Origin: Pavlovales sp. CCMP2436
Lineage: Eukaryota; Haptophyta; Pavlovophyceae; Pavlovales
NCBI GenBank assembly: GCA_026770615.1
Contig: MU631402.1
Location: 1,727-12,249 of the forward strand
DNA length: 10,523 nucleotides
Reading direction: 5' to 3'
The position numbers and the translations under genes are program-made. The notes beneath the pieces were generated by a model. It was not told where the DNA came from. It did no database searches and saw only the letters and a program-made list of their open reading frames with translations. This document shows, piece after piece, positions 6,064 through 10,523 of the stretch. Positions within the stretch are counted from its first letter, which is position 1. The number at the start of each line of letters is the position of its first letter.

Positions 6064-6744
6064 ATGCCCCCCAAGCCCGAGGTTGGCGCGGCGCACGTGC
6101 CCGCGGGCGAGCGGGCGGGCGACGGCGCGGCGAGCGGGCTGGAGGCCGAGTGGACCAACAAGGGCGCGCAGGGCGAGGTCAAGAAGAAGCGGATGCCGAT
6201 GCTCAACAGCGACAAGTACGAGGAGGTCAACATCCCGCGCCTCGCCGAGTGGGGGCTCTGCTACCCGTGCCGCTACAAGAAGACCAAGGGCAAGGCGTGC
6301 TCAACCGTGGGGTGCCCGCACAAGCCGGGGCTCTCGAAGCAATGCGGCACGTGCAAGTGGTCGGCCGGCGCCAGGCGCTGCAGCAAGTGCGGAATGACCG
6401 CCTCTCACGGGCAGGGGTGCACCTGCTGCTTCATCTGCAGCTCCTGGATCAAAATCAAGTTTCGCGACAGGCAGTGCGGCGGTCGGCTCAACACGTTCAC
6501 CGAGTTCGGCTACCTGTGCATGATGCACGAGGCCGACGTGTGCCCCGACACGGGCCACGTCTTCGACGACTGCAGCCCGGACGGCATGATGCGCAAGTCG
6601 CCCGACCGCATCGACACCAGCAAGGGCTACGAGCCGGGGAACGTGCGCGTCACGACCTGGCGCGCCAACTTTGATCGCGGCTCTACGCCGCTCGAGCAGT
6701 GGCTGCCCCTGGCCGCCAAGCGCTACAAGGCAGACACGATATGA
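6064..6744 (+). CDS. Cysteine-rich protein with HNH endonuclease-like C-terminus
   Basis: The ATG at 6064 gives 226 residues. Residues 1-45 are a disordered, charged leader. Residues 66-125 hold at least twelve cysteines in CxxC-like pairs (CYPC, CGTC, CSKC, CTCC), suggesting several zinc-binding knuckles. Residues 160-206 match the pattern of the HNH family whose core reads S-x-DRID-x-SKGY-x-x-GNVR, here SPDRIDTSKGYEPGNVRV, with a CxxTG turn before it (CPDTGH) and an Asn after it (WRAN). This points to a beta-beta-alpha-metal nuclease fold acting on DNA. Whether it is active is unknown. It could be a homing-type or recombination nuclease, or a transcription factor built from a nuclease fold. 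It lies upstream of the resolvase on the same strand, with its own promoter motif. Confidence 0.7.
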   Translation: MPPKPEVGAAHVPAGERAGDGAASGLEAEWTNKGAQGEVKKKRMPMLNSDKYEEVNIPRLAEWGLCYPCRYKKTKGKACSTVGCPHKPGLSKQCGTCKWSAGARRCSKCGMTASHGQGCTCCFICSSWIKIKFRDRQCGGRLNTFTEFGYLCMMHEADVCPDTGHVFDDCSPDGMMRKSPDRIDTSKGYEPGNVRVTTWRANFDRGSTPLEQWLPLAAKRYKADTI

Positions 6745-6759
6745 AACGGCAGAGGCAAT

Positions 6760-6773
6760 TATGTAGCTACATA
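6760..6773. other. Perfect 14-bp palindrome
   Basis: TATGTAGCTACATA reads identically on both strands. It sits between the stop of the HNH-like gene and the promoter motif of the next mini-gene. It could be a protein-binding site or an RNA hairpin ending the upstream transcript. Confidence 0.6.
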
Positions 6774-6777
6774 GTTA

Positions 6778-6787
6778 TTATTTTCGG
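6778..6787 (+). promoter_or_regulatory. Promoter-like motif for the 40-aa gene
   Basis: TTATTTTCGG ends 15 bases before the ATG at 6803 and matches the shared A/T run plus TTCGG core. Confidence 0.5.
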
Positions 6788-6802
6788 ATCAATAGAGTAG
6801 CC

Positions 6803-6925
6803 ATGGGCGAACCCACACCACCCCGCTCGAGCACGACCGGGAAGTTCACCGCGGGCGCCCCAGCCGCTGGGTACCCGCGCACGGTGACGTTCGGCACGCG
6901 CAAGGTGACCTTCAAGCGCGCCTAG
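6803..6925 (+). CDS. Mini-protein of 40 aa
   Basis: The ATG at 6803 opens MGEPTPPRSSTTGKFTAGAP and closes with TAG at 6923-6925. The C-terminal half (YPRTVTFGTRKVTFKRA) alternates hydrophobic and basic residues, like a small beta hairpin. Third codon positions are mostly G or C. A shared promoter-like motif lies upstream, and the next gene's motif begins one base after the stop, so the frame fits exactly between two control elements. It is basic and could bind DNA or RNA, which is a guess. The family is unknown. Confidence 0.65.
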   Translation: MGEPTPPRSSTTGKFTAGAPAAGYPRTVTFGTRKVTFKRA

Positions 6926-6942
6926 TTTTTTCGAAGCTGGGG
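6926..6942 (+). promoter_or_regulatory. Promoter-like motif for the resolvase
   Basis: TTTTTTCGAAGCTGGGG ends 12 bases before the ATG at 6955. The T-run plus TTCG core is followed by a G-rich block, as before the 9884 gene. Confidence 0.55.
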
Positions 6943-6954
6943 TGTACCGGCAGC

Positions 6955-7530
6955 ATGCTCATCGTGGCCGTGGACGTGGGCATCCGCAACATCTCCTACT
7001 GCGCCATCGAGGACGGGCGCATCGTCGAGTGGGCCAACGAGCAGCCGCTCTGCCTGGACGTCAAGTACGAGCCGGCGAGCAACGTGCGCCTCGTGCGCGC
7101 GTTCGTCGCGAAGCACGAGGCGCTCTTTGCGCGCGCGGCCCACGTGGTCGTCGAGAAGCAGCTGCGCGCCAACATGCGCATCATCGAGGCGCTGCTCCAC
7201 TTCTGCTACTTCGACAAGTGCGCCGTCGTGCACGCGCGCTCGGTCAAGGCGGCGTTCGGCATCAGCCGCGGCGAGTACCGCCTGAACAAGGCGGCCGCGG
7301 TCGAGTACGTCTCGAAGCGGCTCGAGACGCTCGACGACCCGTGGCGCGCGCGCTTCGAGGCGAGCCGCAAGCGCGACGACCTCGCGGACAGCTACCTCTT
7401 CGCGCACTTTTTCGGGAGCAGGGTTTGTGGAGCTCTGCCATGCCGGACCCCGACTCCCCCCGCGACGACGACCGGCCCCGAGGCGACGACCGGCCCCGAG
7501 GCCCCTGGAGCAGCGAGCGCGAGTTCGTGA
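6955..7530 (+). CDS. RuvC-like Holliday junction resolvase (poxvirus A22/NCLDV type)
   Basis: The ATG at 6955 gives 191 residues. The three acidic motifs of the RuvC-type RNase H fold are visible: VDVGIRN with Asp7, VVVEKQ with Glu67, and KRDDLADSYLFA with Asp141/142 and Asp145. The last is close to the KKDDxADA form typical of poxvirus and NCLDV resolvases. These enzymes cut four-way DNA junctions to resolve branched or concatemeric viral DNA before packaging. The residues after about 153 (GSRVCGALPCRT onwards, with a TTGPEA repeat) go beyond the usual domain and overlap the start of the next gene. All catalytic acidic residues appear present, so it is probably functional. The upstream motif at 6926 indicates its own promoter. 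Confidence 0.92.
   Translation: MLIVAVDVGIRNISYCAIEDGRIVEWANEQPLCLDVKYEPASNVRLVRAFVAKHEALFARAAHVVVEKQLRANMRIIEALLHFCYFDKCAVVHARSVKAAFGISRGEYRLNKAAAVEYVSKRLETLDDPWRARFEASRKRDDLADSYLFAHFFGSRVCGALPCRTPTPPATTTGPEATTGPEAPGAASASS
7408..7423 (+). promoter_or_regulatory. Promoter-like motif inside the resolvase gene
   Basis: TTTTTCGGGAGCAGGG lies within the resolvase coding sequence and ends 16 bases before the ATG at 7440 of the overlapping gene. Confidence 0.5.
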
Positions 7531-7655
7531 GCCTCTACTACACCGACCTGCTCGTGCTGTGGGGCGACCTCAAGCAGGCGGCGACGCGTCAGGCGGGCCT
7601 CTTCACGCGCCTCGACTTTGACGCCTTCTGCGCGTTCGCCTACCGCAGCAGCTGA
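7440..7655 (+). CDS. Unknown 71-aa protein overlapping the resolvase end
   Basis: The ATG at 7440 opens MPDPDSPRDDDRPRGDDRPR, a charged repeat coded by an 18-bp duplication, and then a folded-looking part (EFVSLYYTDLLVLWGDLKQA, FDAFCAFAYRSS) ending in TGA at 7653-7655. It overlaps the last 91 bases of the resolvase in another frame. A promoter-like motif in the resolvase sits before its ATG, supporting independent expression. The next frame (to 7929) has no ATG and may be a continuation through a frame change. The family is not recognised. Confidence 0.65.
   Translation: MPDPDSPRDDDRPRGDDRPRGPWSSEREFVSLYYTDLLVLWGDLKQAATRQAGLFTRLDFDAFCAFAYRSS
7467..7502. repeat. Two perfect copies of an 18-bp repeat in overlapping genes
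   Basis: GACGACCGGCCCCGAGGC occurs twice in tandem. It codes TTGPEA in the resolvase tail and DDRPRG in the overlapping 71-aa gene. Confidence 0.9.
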
Positions 7656-7929
7656 GACGCGCCGGCTGCGACGCAACGCAAGCGCGGGCGGGGCCACGGA
7701 CCGCTTGAGGCTGGGGAAGCAGCCGCGCAGTGGCGAGCTCTACCACCAGCCCGCGGGCACGCCCATCTCGAGGAAGACGTACGTCTTCAGCGCGATCACG
7801 GGCACGCTCACGACCGCGGCGCCGGCCCCGACGACGCAGATAACGCCCTACGAGCAGGCCCGCCTCAAGCAGATAGCCGACAACGCTGCCAGAATGCGCG
7901 CGCTCGGCCTGGGGCCCGGCACCGGATAA
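7618..7929 (+). CDS. Unknown protein segment, no ATG
   Basis: The frame is open through the end of the previous gene to TAA at 7927-7929, but it holds no ATG. The listed start is the first TTG (7618). The convincing part begins about 7700 (RLGKQPRSGELYHQPAGTPI) and continues through a Thr/Ala/Pro-rich linker to a C-terminal helix (YEQARLKQIADNAARMRALG). Third positions are GC-rich in this part. Either a frame change links it to the 71-aa gene, or it uses a non-ATG start, or a start was lost. There is no promoter-like motif directly upstream. It is unrecognised. Confidence 0.5.
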   Translation: MTPSARSPTAAAETRRLRRNASAGGATDRLRLGKQPRSGELYHQPAGTPISRKTYVFSAITGTLTTAAPAPTTQITPYEQARLKQIADNAARMRALGLGPGTG

Positions 7930-7960
7930 GGCGGGCGACTCCTTTGCTACTCTACACTTT

Positions 7961-7984
7961 AAAAAAACGCGAGCAGTTACTCGC
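7961..7984 (-). terminator. Hairpin plus T-run after the 176-aa membrane protein gene
   Basis: On the minus strand GCGAG-TAACTG-CTCGC is followed after one base by seven T. It lies 12 bases past the stop of the minus gene at 7997, between convergent genes. The shape resembles a transcript-ending hairpin. In a eukaryotic virus it would more likely mark a 3' processing site. Confidence 0.4.
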
Positions 7985-7996
7985 TGATTAATATGC

Positions 7997-8527
7997 TCAA
8001 CTCGAGAGGGCCTCGTCGATCACTGCGGCGGACCCCAGGCCCACGGCCACAGTGGCCGCAACGGTCGCGGCGGTGCGGCGCAGGAGCGGCACGTCGCCCA
8101 GCGCCGTCCACGTCAGGTACGCCGCGCCGACCGTAGCGACCACGCCCGCCACGGTCGCGATCCCCTGCTGCAGCGAGTCGCCCACGCCCGAGAGCAGCTG
8201 GCCGGGCGCCTCCAGGACGGCGAGATCCAGGCCCGTCGCGCCGTCGATGGCGGCCCGCAGCCGCTTCCCGCCGAAGAGCAGCGCCGCGCCGCCGCCCACC
8301 ATGAGCCCGACCGTCGCGTTCTTCGCGGTGAGCAGGGTCCTGCGTGGAATGCCGTTGCCCAGCGTCTCGAGCGCGTTCGGCGGGGGCGTCTTGATGACCG
8401 CGGGCGGCGGCAGGGCCTTGAGCGCCCCGTTCGGCGCCTGCGAGGGCAGCTTCGAGACCACCTTGCCGACCGTCTGCGGTGGCGGCAACGCCTTGCCTAG
8501 CCCGGACAGCCCGGAGAAGAGCCCCAT
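7997..8527 (-). CDS. Multi-pass membrane protein, 176 aa
   Basis: The ATG at 8527 opens MGLFSGLSGLGKALPPPQTV. Residues 10-60 are rich in proline with PPP clusters. Hydrophobic segments lie at about 70-87 (NATVGLMVGGGAALLFGG), 122-143 (GIATVAGVVATVGAAYLTW) and 151-170 (TAATVAATVAVGLGSAAVI), suggesting two or three membrane passes. The segment between the first two (residues 92-121) looks amphipathic. It has the strongest form of the shared promoter motif 12 bases upstream. A virion membrane protein is a reasonable guess given the many similar small genes here. I recognise no family. Confidence 0.8.
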   Translation of the reverse strand: MGLFSGLSGLGKALPPPQTVGKVVSKLPSQAPNGALKALPPPAVIKTPPPNALETLGNGIPRRTLLTAKNATVGLMVGGGAALLFGGKRLRAAIDGATGLDLAVLEAPGQLLSGVGDSLQQGIATVAGVVATVGAAYLTWTALGDVPLLRRTAATVAATVAVGLGSAAVIDEALSS

Positions 8528-8539
8528 CTTGCTTTATCT

Positions 8540-8555
8540 GGCGCGCCCGAATTTT
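8540..8555 (-). promoter_or_regulatory. Promoter-like motif for the 176-aa membrane protein
   Basis: The minus strand reads AAAATTCGGGCGCGCC after a longer run of A, ending 12 bases before the ATG at 8527. It is identical over 16 bases to the motif before the plus gene at 4844. Confidence 0.65.
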
Positions 8556-8593
8556 TTTTTAGCACGTCAGGCGCCGCTCTTTTTTTAAAAATG

Positions 8594-8851
8594 CTACTCG
8601 AGCTGGTGCTGCGGCAGGTGGTCGGGCATCTCGCGCAGCGTCGCGTCCGCCGCGATCCACTCGCGCACCAACGGCAGGAGCTCCTTGCTCGGGTTGGGCG
8701 GCTTCACGCCGCTCGCGACGCTGCCGAAGAAGTTGGCGTAGTAGTTGCACAGGTGCCCGAAGGCCAGCGCGTTCCTGCGTATGCGCCAACACTTGACCGC
8801 GTCGGGCGTCCAGACGAAGAGGTCGGCCCACTCGCGCCCGGTGATCTCCAT
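8594..8851 (-). CDS. YqaJ/lambda-exonuclease-like C-terminal fragment, 85 aa
   Basis: The ATG at 8851 opens MEITGREWADLFVWTP, followed by WRIRRN. This resembles the region of YqaJ-type viral recombinases that follows the conserved Gln motif, where the family reads roughly TGR-x-W-x-D-hydrophobic-V-W-T-P and then an RI-x-R strand. The full nuclease domain is much longer, and the catalytic Glu and Lys residues lie upstream of this point. They are not seen here, because the preceding minus gene (8877-9107) is unrelated in sequence. The piece may be a truncated relic, a split gene or a small stand-alone protein. The rest (CNYYANFFGSVASGVKPPNP onwards) is helical. The start is 25 bases after the upstream stop, so it is probably co-transcribed. 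Confidence 0.55.
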   Translation of the reverse strand: MEITGREWADLFVWTPDAVKCWRIRRNALAFGHLCNYYANFFGSVASGVKPPNPSKELLPLVREWIAADATLREMPDHLPQHQLE

Positions 8852-8876
8852 GAGCGCGTTCACCGGTGCGGCGACG

Positions 8877-9107
8877 CTAGGCGCCGACGAGCGCGCCCGT
8901 GGGGCTTGCGGCCGCCGGCTTCGAGTTGGGCAGGCCGCGCTGGTGCGCCTTGACCATGATGGGCGGCGCGCCCTTGCGGCTGTACATGTAGTCGCGGACC
9001 TTGACCGGGCGGCCGGGGGCGAGCTCGGGCAGCTGCTCAGCGACGGGGCCGGCAGCGACGGCGGCGACGGCGACGGCGGACGGCGCGGAACGGCGGGCAG
9101 CGACCAT
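8877..9107 (-). CDS. Unknown 76-aa basic protein
   Basis: The ATG at 9107 opens MVAARRSAPSAVAVAAVAAG, an alanine/valine-rich leader. It is followed by PGRPVKVRDYMYSRKGAPPI and VKAHQRGLP. The second part follows a pattern of Tyr-x-Arg-x-x-Gly and then Val-x-x-His-x-Arg that I have seen in small proteins of large viruses, though I cannot name a family. It is divergent from the 210-aa gene at 9180, with a shared intergenic motif pair, and is followed closely by the YqaJ-like fragment on the same strand. Confidence 0.7.
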   Translation of the reverse strand: MVAARRSAPSAVAVAAVAAGPVAEQLPELAPGRPVKVRDYMYSRKGAPPIMVKAHQRGLPNSKPAAASPTGALVGA

Positions 9108-9126
9108 CTTGCTCCTGTAGCTGTCT

Positions 9127-9144
9127 GCGCAGAATATTTCGGGC
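9127..9144. promoter_or_regulatory. Bidirectional promoter-like motif pair
   Basis: On the plus strand GAATATTTCGGGC (9132-9144) precedes the gene at 9180. On the minus strand GAAATATTCTGCGC (9140-9127) precedes the gene at 9107. As at 4811-4833, a TTCGG form faces one way and a TTCTG form the other, sharing the A/T run. Confidence 0.6.
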
Positions 9145-9179
9145 CGAGCTCACAGGGGCGCCCGTCGAGCATCGCCGCC

Positions 9180-9812
9180 ATGGGCCCCTCCTCGCGCGAC
9201 GCGTTCCTGCGCGAGAAGATCGGCAACCTGGCCGCGCACGTGCGCGACGAGTACGGCGGCGACGCCATGGCCGACGCGCTCAGTGCCCTGCCGCTGCCCG
9301 TGGCCCGCCTGCTGCTCGCCAAGTACCTCCTGCCGCACCGCGCGCTCATCGAGCAGGGGCAGGTCGAGCAGATGCTGGAGCTGCTCGCGGACTGCCCGCG
9401 CCTCCTGCCGCTCGCGCTCAAGGCGCGCGACGACGCGAAGGTGCTGGCCTACCTGCGCCTCCTCTGCGCGGCGGTGGGCCCGGTGGACGAGGCCGCGAAC
9501 GCCGCGCCCCCGCCGCCCGCGAGACTGCGGAGTAAGCAGGGCGGCTGGGCGCGGCGCTGGGCCGCGCAGGCGGAAACTTTCGCGTGCTCGTGTGAGAGAG
9601 CTTTGAGGACCTTTATGAATTTCAGCGACCCGTCGGATGTGGCCAACGTCTCGGTGCAGGGCGTGAGCGAGCGCATGCAGATGCAGAAGGCGGCCGAGCG
9701 CCTGCCGGAGCCGCCCAAGTCCAGGTCGATCGGGTGGCCCCGCGAATCGCCCGCGCGCGTCATCATCTCACGGGCGCGTCAGATTTTTCGTTATCAAGCT
9801 AGATTGCACTGA
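9180..9812 (+). CDS. Unknown 210-aa helical protein
   Basis: The ATG at 9180 (MGPSSRDAFLREKIGNLAAH) is chosen because it follows the promoter-like motif and begins the region of GC-rich third positions. Residues 1-100 are almost all predicted helix with leucine-rich stretches (ALPLPVARLLLAKYLLPHRA, QVEQMLELLADCPRLLPLAL), a plan typical of alpha-solenoid or bundle proteins. A proline linker lies at about 107-115. Residues 120-210 are basic (GGWARRWAAQ, RMQMQKAAERLPEPPK, ARVIISRARQIFRYQ). There is no membrane segment. The composition of the last 30 residues is weaker, so the C-terminus is less sure. The family is not recognised. Confidence 0.7.
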   Translation: MGPSSRDAFLREKIGNLAAHVRDEYGGDAMADALSALPLPVARLLLAKYLLPHRALIEQGQVEQMLELLADCPRLLPLALKARDDAKVLAYLRLLCAAVGPVDEAANAAPPPPARLRSKQGGWARRWAAQAETFACSCERALRTFMNFSDPSDVANVSVQGVSERMQMQKAAERLPEPPKSRSIGWPRESPARVIISRARQIFRYQARLH

Positions 9813-9857
9813 ACTGAATTATAGAACTAGAGTAGACCGAATTCGGAAGCGCCTCCC

Positions 9858-9874
9858 TTTTTTCTGGGGCGGAG
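9858..9874 (+). promoter_or_regulatory. Promoter-like motif for the first paralogous membrane protein
   Basis: TTTTTTCTGGGGCGGAG ends 9 bases before the ATG at 9884 and is the TTCTG form of the shared motif. Confidence 0.55.
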
Positions 9875-9883
9875 TGTATAGAA

Positions 9884-10204
9884 ATGGCGACTCTCGCCGT
9901 AGGAGCGCTCGTCCTCGGCGCGGCCGTCGAGAACCGCCGTCCCATGCTCGCGCTCGACCCTGCGATGTTTGGCGGCTCGACCCAGCGGGCCAACGTTGCG
10001 CTGCTCGGCGGCGCGGCGGTCATCGCGGCCGCGACCATGTACCCCGACCCGGTCCGCCCGTTCACCGCGCTGATCGGCCGGTCCACGGGCTCAGCCTCGC
10101 CCATGATGGCGGCGGTCATACTCGGCGCCCTCTACTACGCGGGCGCCGTCTACGTGCACGATGTGGCCGTGGGTCTCATGAACCCGGCCACTGTCGCCGC
10201 GTGA
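9884..10204 (+). CDS. Small membrane protein, 106 aa, first of a tandem paralogous pair
   Basis: The ATG at 9884 opens MATLAVGALVLGAAVENRRP. Hydrophobic segments lie at about residues 2-15, 37-52 (VALLGGAAVIAAATM) and 73-92 (PMMAAVILGALYYAGAVYV). Between the last two is the loop PDPVRPFTALIGRSTGS. The next gene shares the same plan and the signatures PVRPF and LGALY(Y/F)xGA at matching places, so the two arose by duplication. Many small, alanine/glycine-rich membrane proteins would fit an internal-membrane virion, which is inference. No known family is recognised. Confidence 0.8.
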   Translation: MATLAVGALVLGAAVENRRPMLALDPAMFGGSTQRANVALLGGAAVIAAATMYPDPVRPFTALIGRSTGSASPMMAAVILGALYYAGAVYVHDVAVGLMNPATVAA

Positions 10205-10213
10205 CCGCCGTGC

Positions 10214-10227
10214 TTTTTTTTCGGCGG
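10214..10227 (+). promoter_or_regulatory. Promoter-like motif for the second paralogue
   Basis: TTTTTTTTCGGCGG ends 11 bases before the ATG at 10239, in the short gap after the first paralogue's stop. Confidence 0.55.
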
Positions 10228-10238
10228 CTGCACGTGTG

Positions 10239-10523
10239 ATGGCCGCGATCGGAGGCGCTGCAGTCGCGCTCGGCTTCGCCGCTGAGCACCTGCGCGCCAA
10301 AAAGACGCCGAAGGGAGTCGCCGTACAGGACTGGGGCGCGGGGCAGGCGATGCGCGCGGCCCTCATCGGCACCGCGGTCGTGGCCGGCGCCGCGGCCGCG
10401 TTCCCCGGGCCCGTCCGGCCGTTCGGCAGCCTGGTCGGCACGCAGAGCGCCTACCTCGTGGCGGTCGAGCTCGGCGCGCTCTACTTTGTGGGCGCCGCCG
10501 TGCTGCACCCCGCGCTCATGCCC
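10239..10523 (+). CDS. Small membrane protein, second paralogue, cut by right edge
   Basis: The ATG at 10239 opens MAAIGGAAVALGFAAEHLRA and the frame is still open at the window end after 95 codons. Hydrophobic segments at about residues 3-15, 38-55 and 71-90 match those of the preceding gene. So do the loop PGPVRPFGSLVG (against PDPVRPFTALIG) and the segment LGALYFVGA (against LGALYYAGA). A basic insert KKTPKG at residues 21-26 differs. It has its own T-run motif upstream, so the pair is not a single transcript by necessity. The function is unknown. Confidence 0.8.
   Translation, partial: MAAIGGAAVALGFAAEHLRAKKTPKGVAVQDWGAGQAMRAALIGTAVVAGAAAAFPGPVRPFGSLVGTQSAYLVAVELGALYFVGAAVLHPALMP

Noticed and set aside
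8052..8588. Plus-strand frame opposite the 176-aa membrane protein
   Set aside because: It is antisense to a gene with a good start, promoter-like motif and membrane segments. Its own protein is irregular Ser/Pro/Arg sequence.
9449..9766. Minus-strand frame opposite the 210-aa gene
   Set aside because: No promoter-like motif lies upstream, and codon use favours the plus strand.
1..10523. Bacterial chromosome or phage origin
   Set aside because: There are no ribosome binding sites ahead of starts. Each gene has its own A/T-run motif, and the resolvase is of the poxvirus/NCLDV type.

Overview
The window looks like a piece of a compact, GC-rich, double-stranded DNA virus of a eukaryote, either a free genome or an integrated copy. 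A protist or algal host fits the base composition and gene style, but this is inference. The best anchors are a RuvC-like Holliday junction resolvase of the poxvirus/NCLDV type (6955-7530), a cysteine-rich HNH nuclease-like protein (6064-6744), a short piece resembling the end of a YqaJ-type exonuclease (8594-8851), and many small unrecognised genes. At least eight of these encode hydrophobic or single-pass membrane proteins. No capsid protein, packaging ATPase, polymerase, tRNA, rRNA or CRISPR array is visible, so the virus group (mriyavirus-like, polinton-like or another NCLDV) cannot be decided from this window.

Layout. Positions 1-1397 (minus) hold a gene in several reading frames, with an N-terminal domain, a 21-bp tandem repeat coding arginine-rich heptads and an alanine-rich tail running off the left edge. 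It looks broken. Positions 1488-1793 are AT-richer and noncoding, with hairpins. An intact acidic-tailed gene (1794-2228, minus) is followed upstream by a seven-copy AT-rich repeat (2246-2460), a candidate origin or control element. Positions 2483-3537 carry two back-to-back broken genes. One shifts frame at a 15-base C tract; both lack a clear start codon.

From 3644 to the right edge the genes are tightly packed, mostly intact and on both strands, with short or overlapping junctions. They are: an unknown 161-aa gene (+); a proline-rich single-pass membrane protein and an 83-aa membrane protein (minus, overlapping); a 114-aa gene (+); a 127-aa membrane protein (minus); a membrane/coiled-coil gene in two frames (+); the HNH-like protein, a 40-aa mini-gene, the resolvase, a 71-aa gene starting inside the resolvase and an ORF without ATG (all +); a 176-aa membrane protein, the YqaJ-like piece and a 76-aa gene (minus); a 210-aa helical gene (+); and two tandem paralogous membrane proteins (+), the second cut by the right edge.

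The most striking system-level signal is a short motif, an A/T run followed by TTCGG or TTCTG and then G/C, 10-30 bases before the start of most genes on both strands. Twice it sits as a back-to-back pair between divergent genes. It looks like a shared viral promoter class and ties the right two thirds into one transcription programme. The resolvase, the HNH-like protein and the YqaJ-like piece suggest DNA processing or recombination. The small membrane proteins suggest a virion with an internal membrane. Both roles are inferred.
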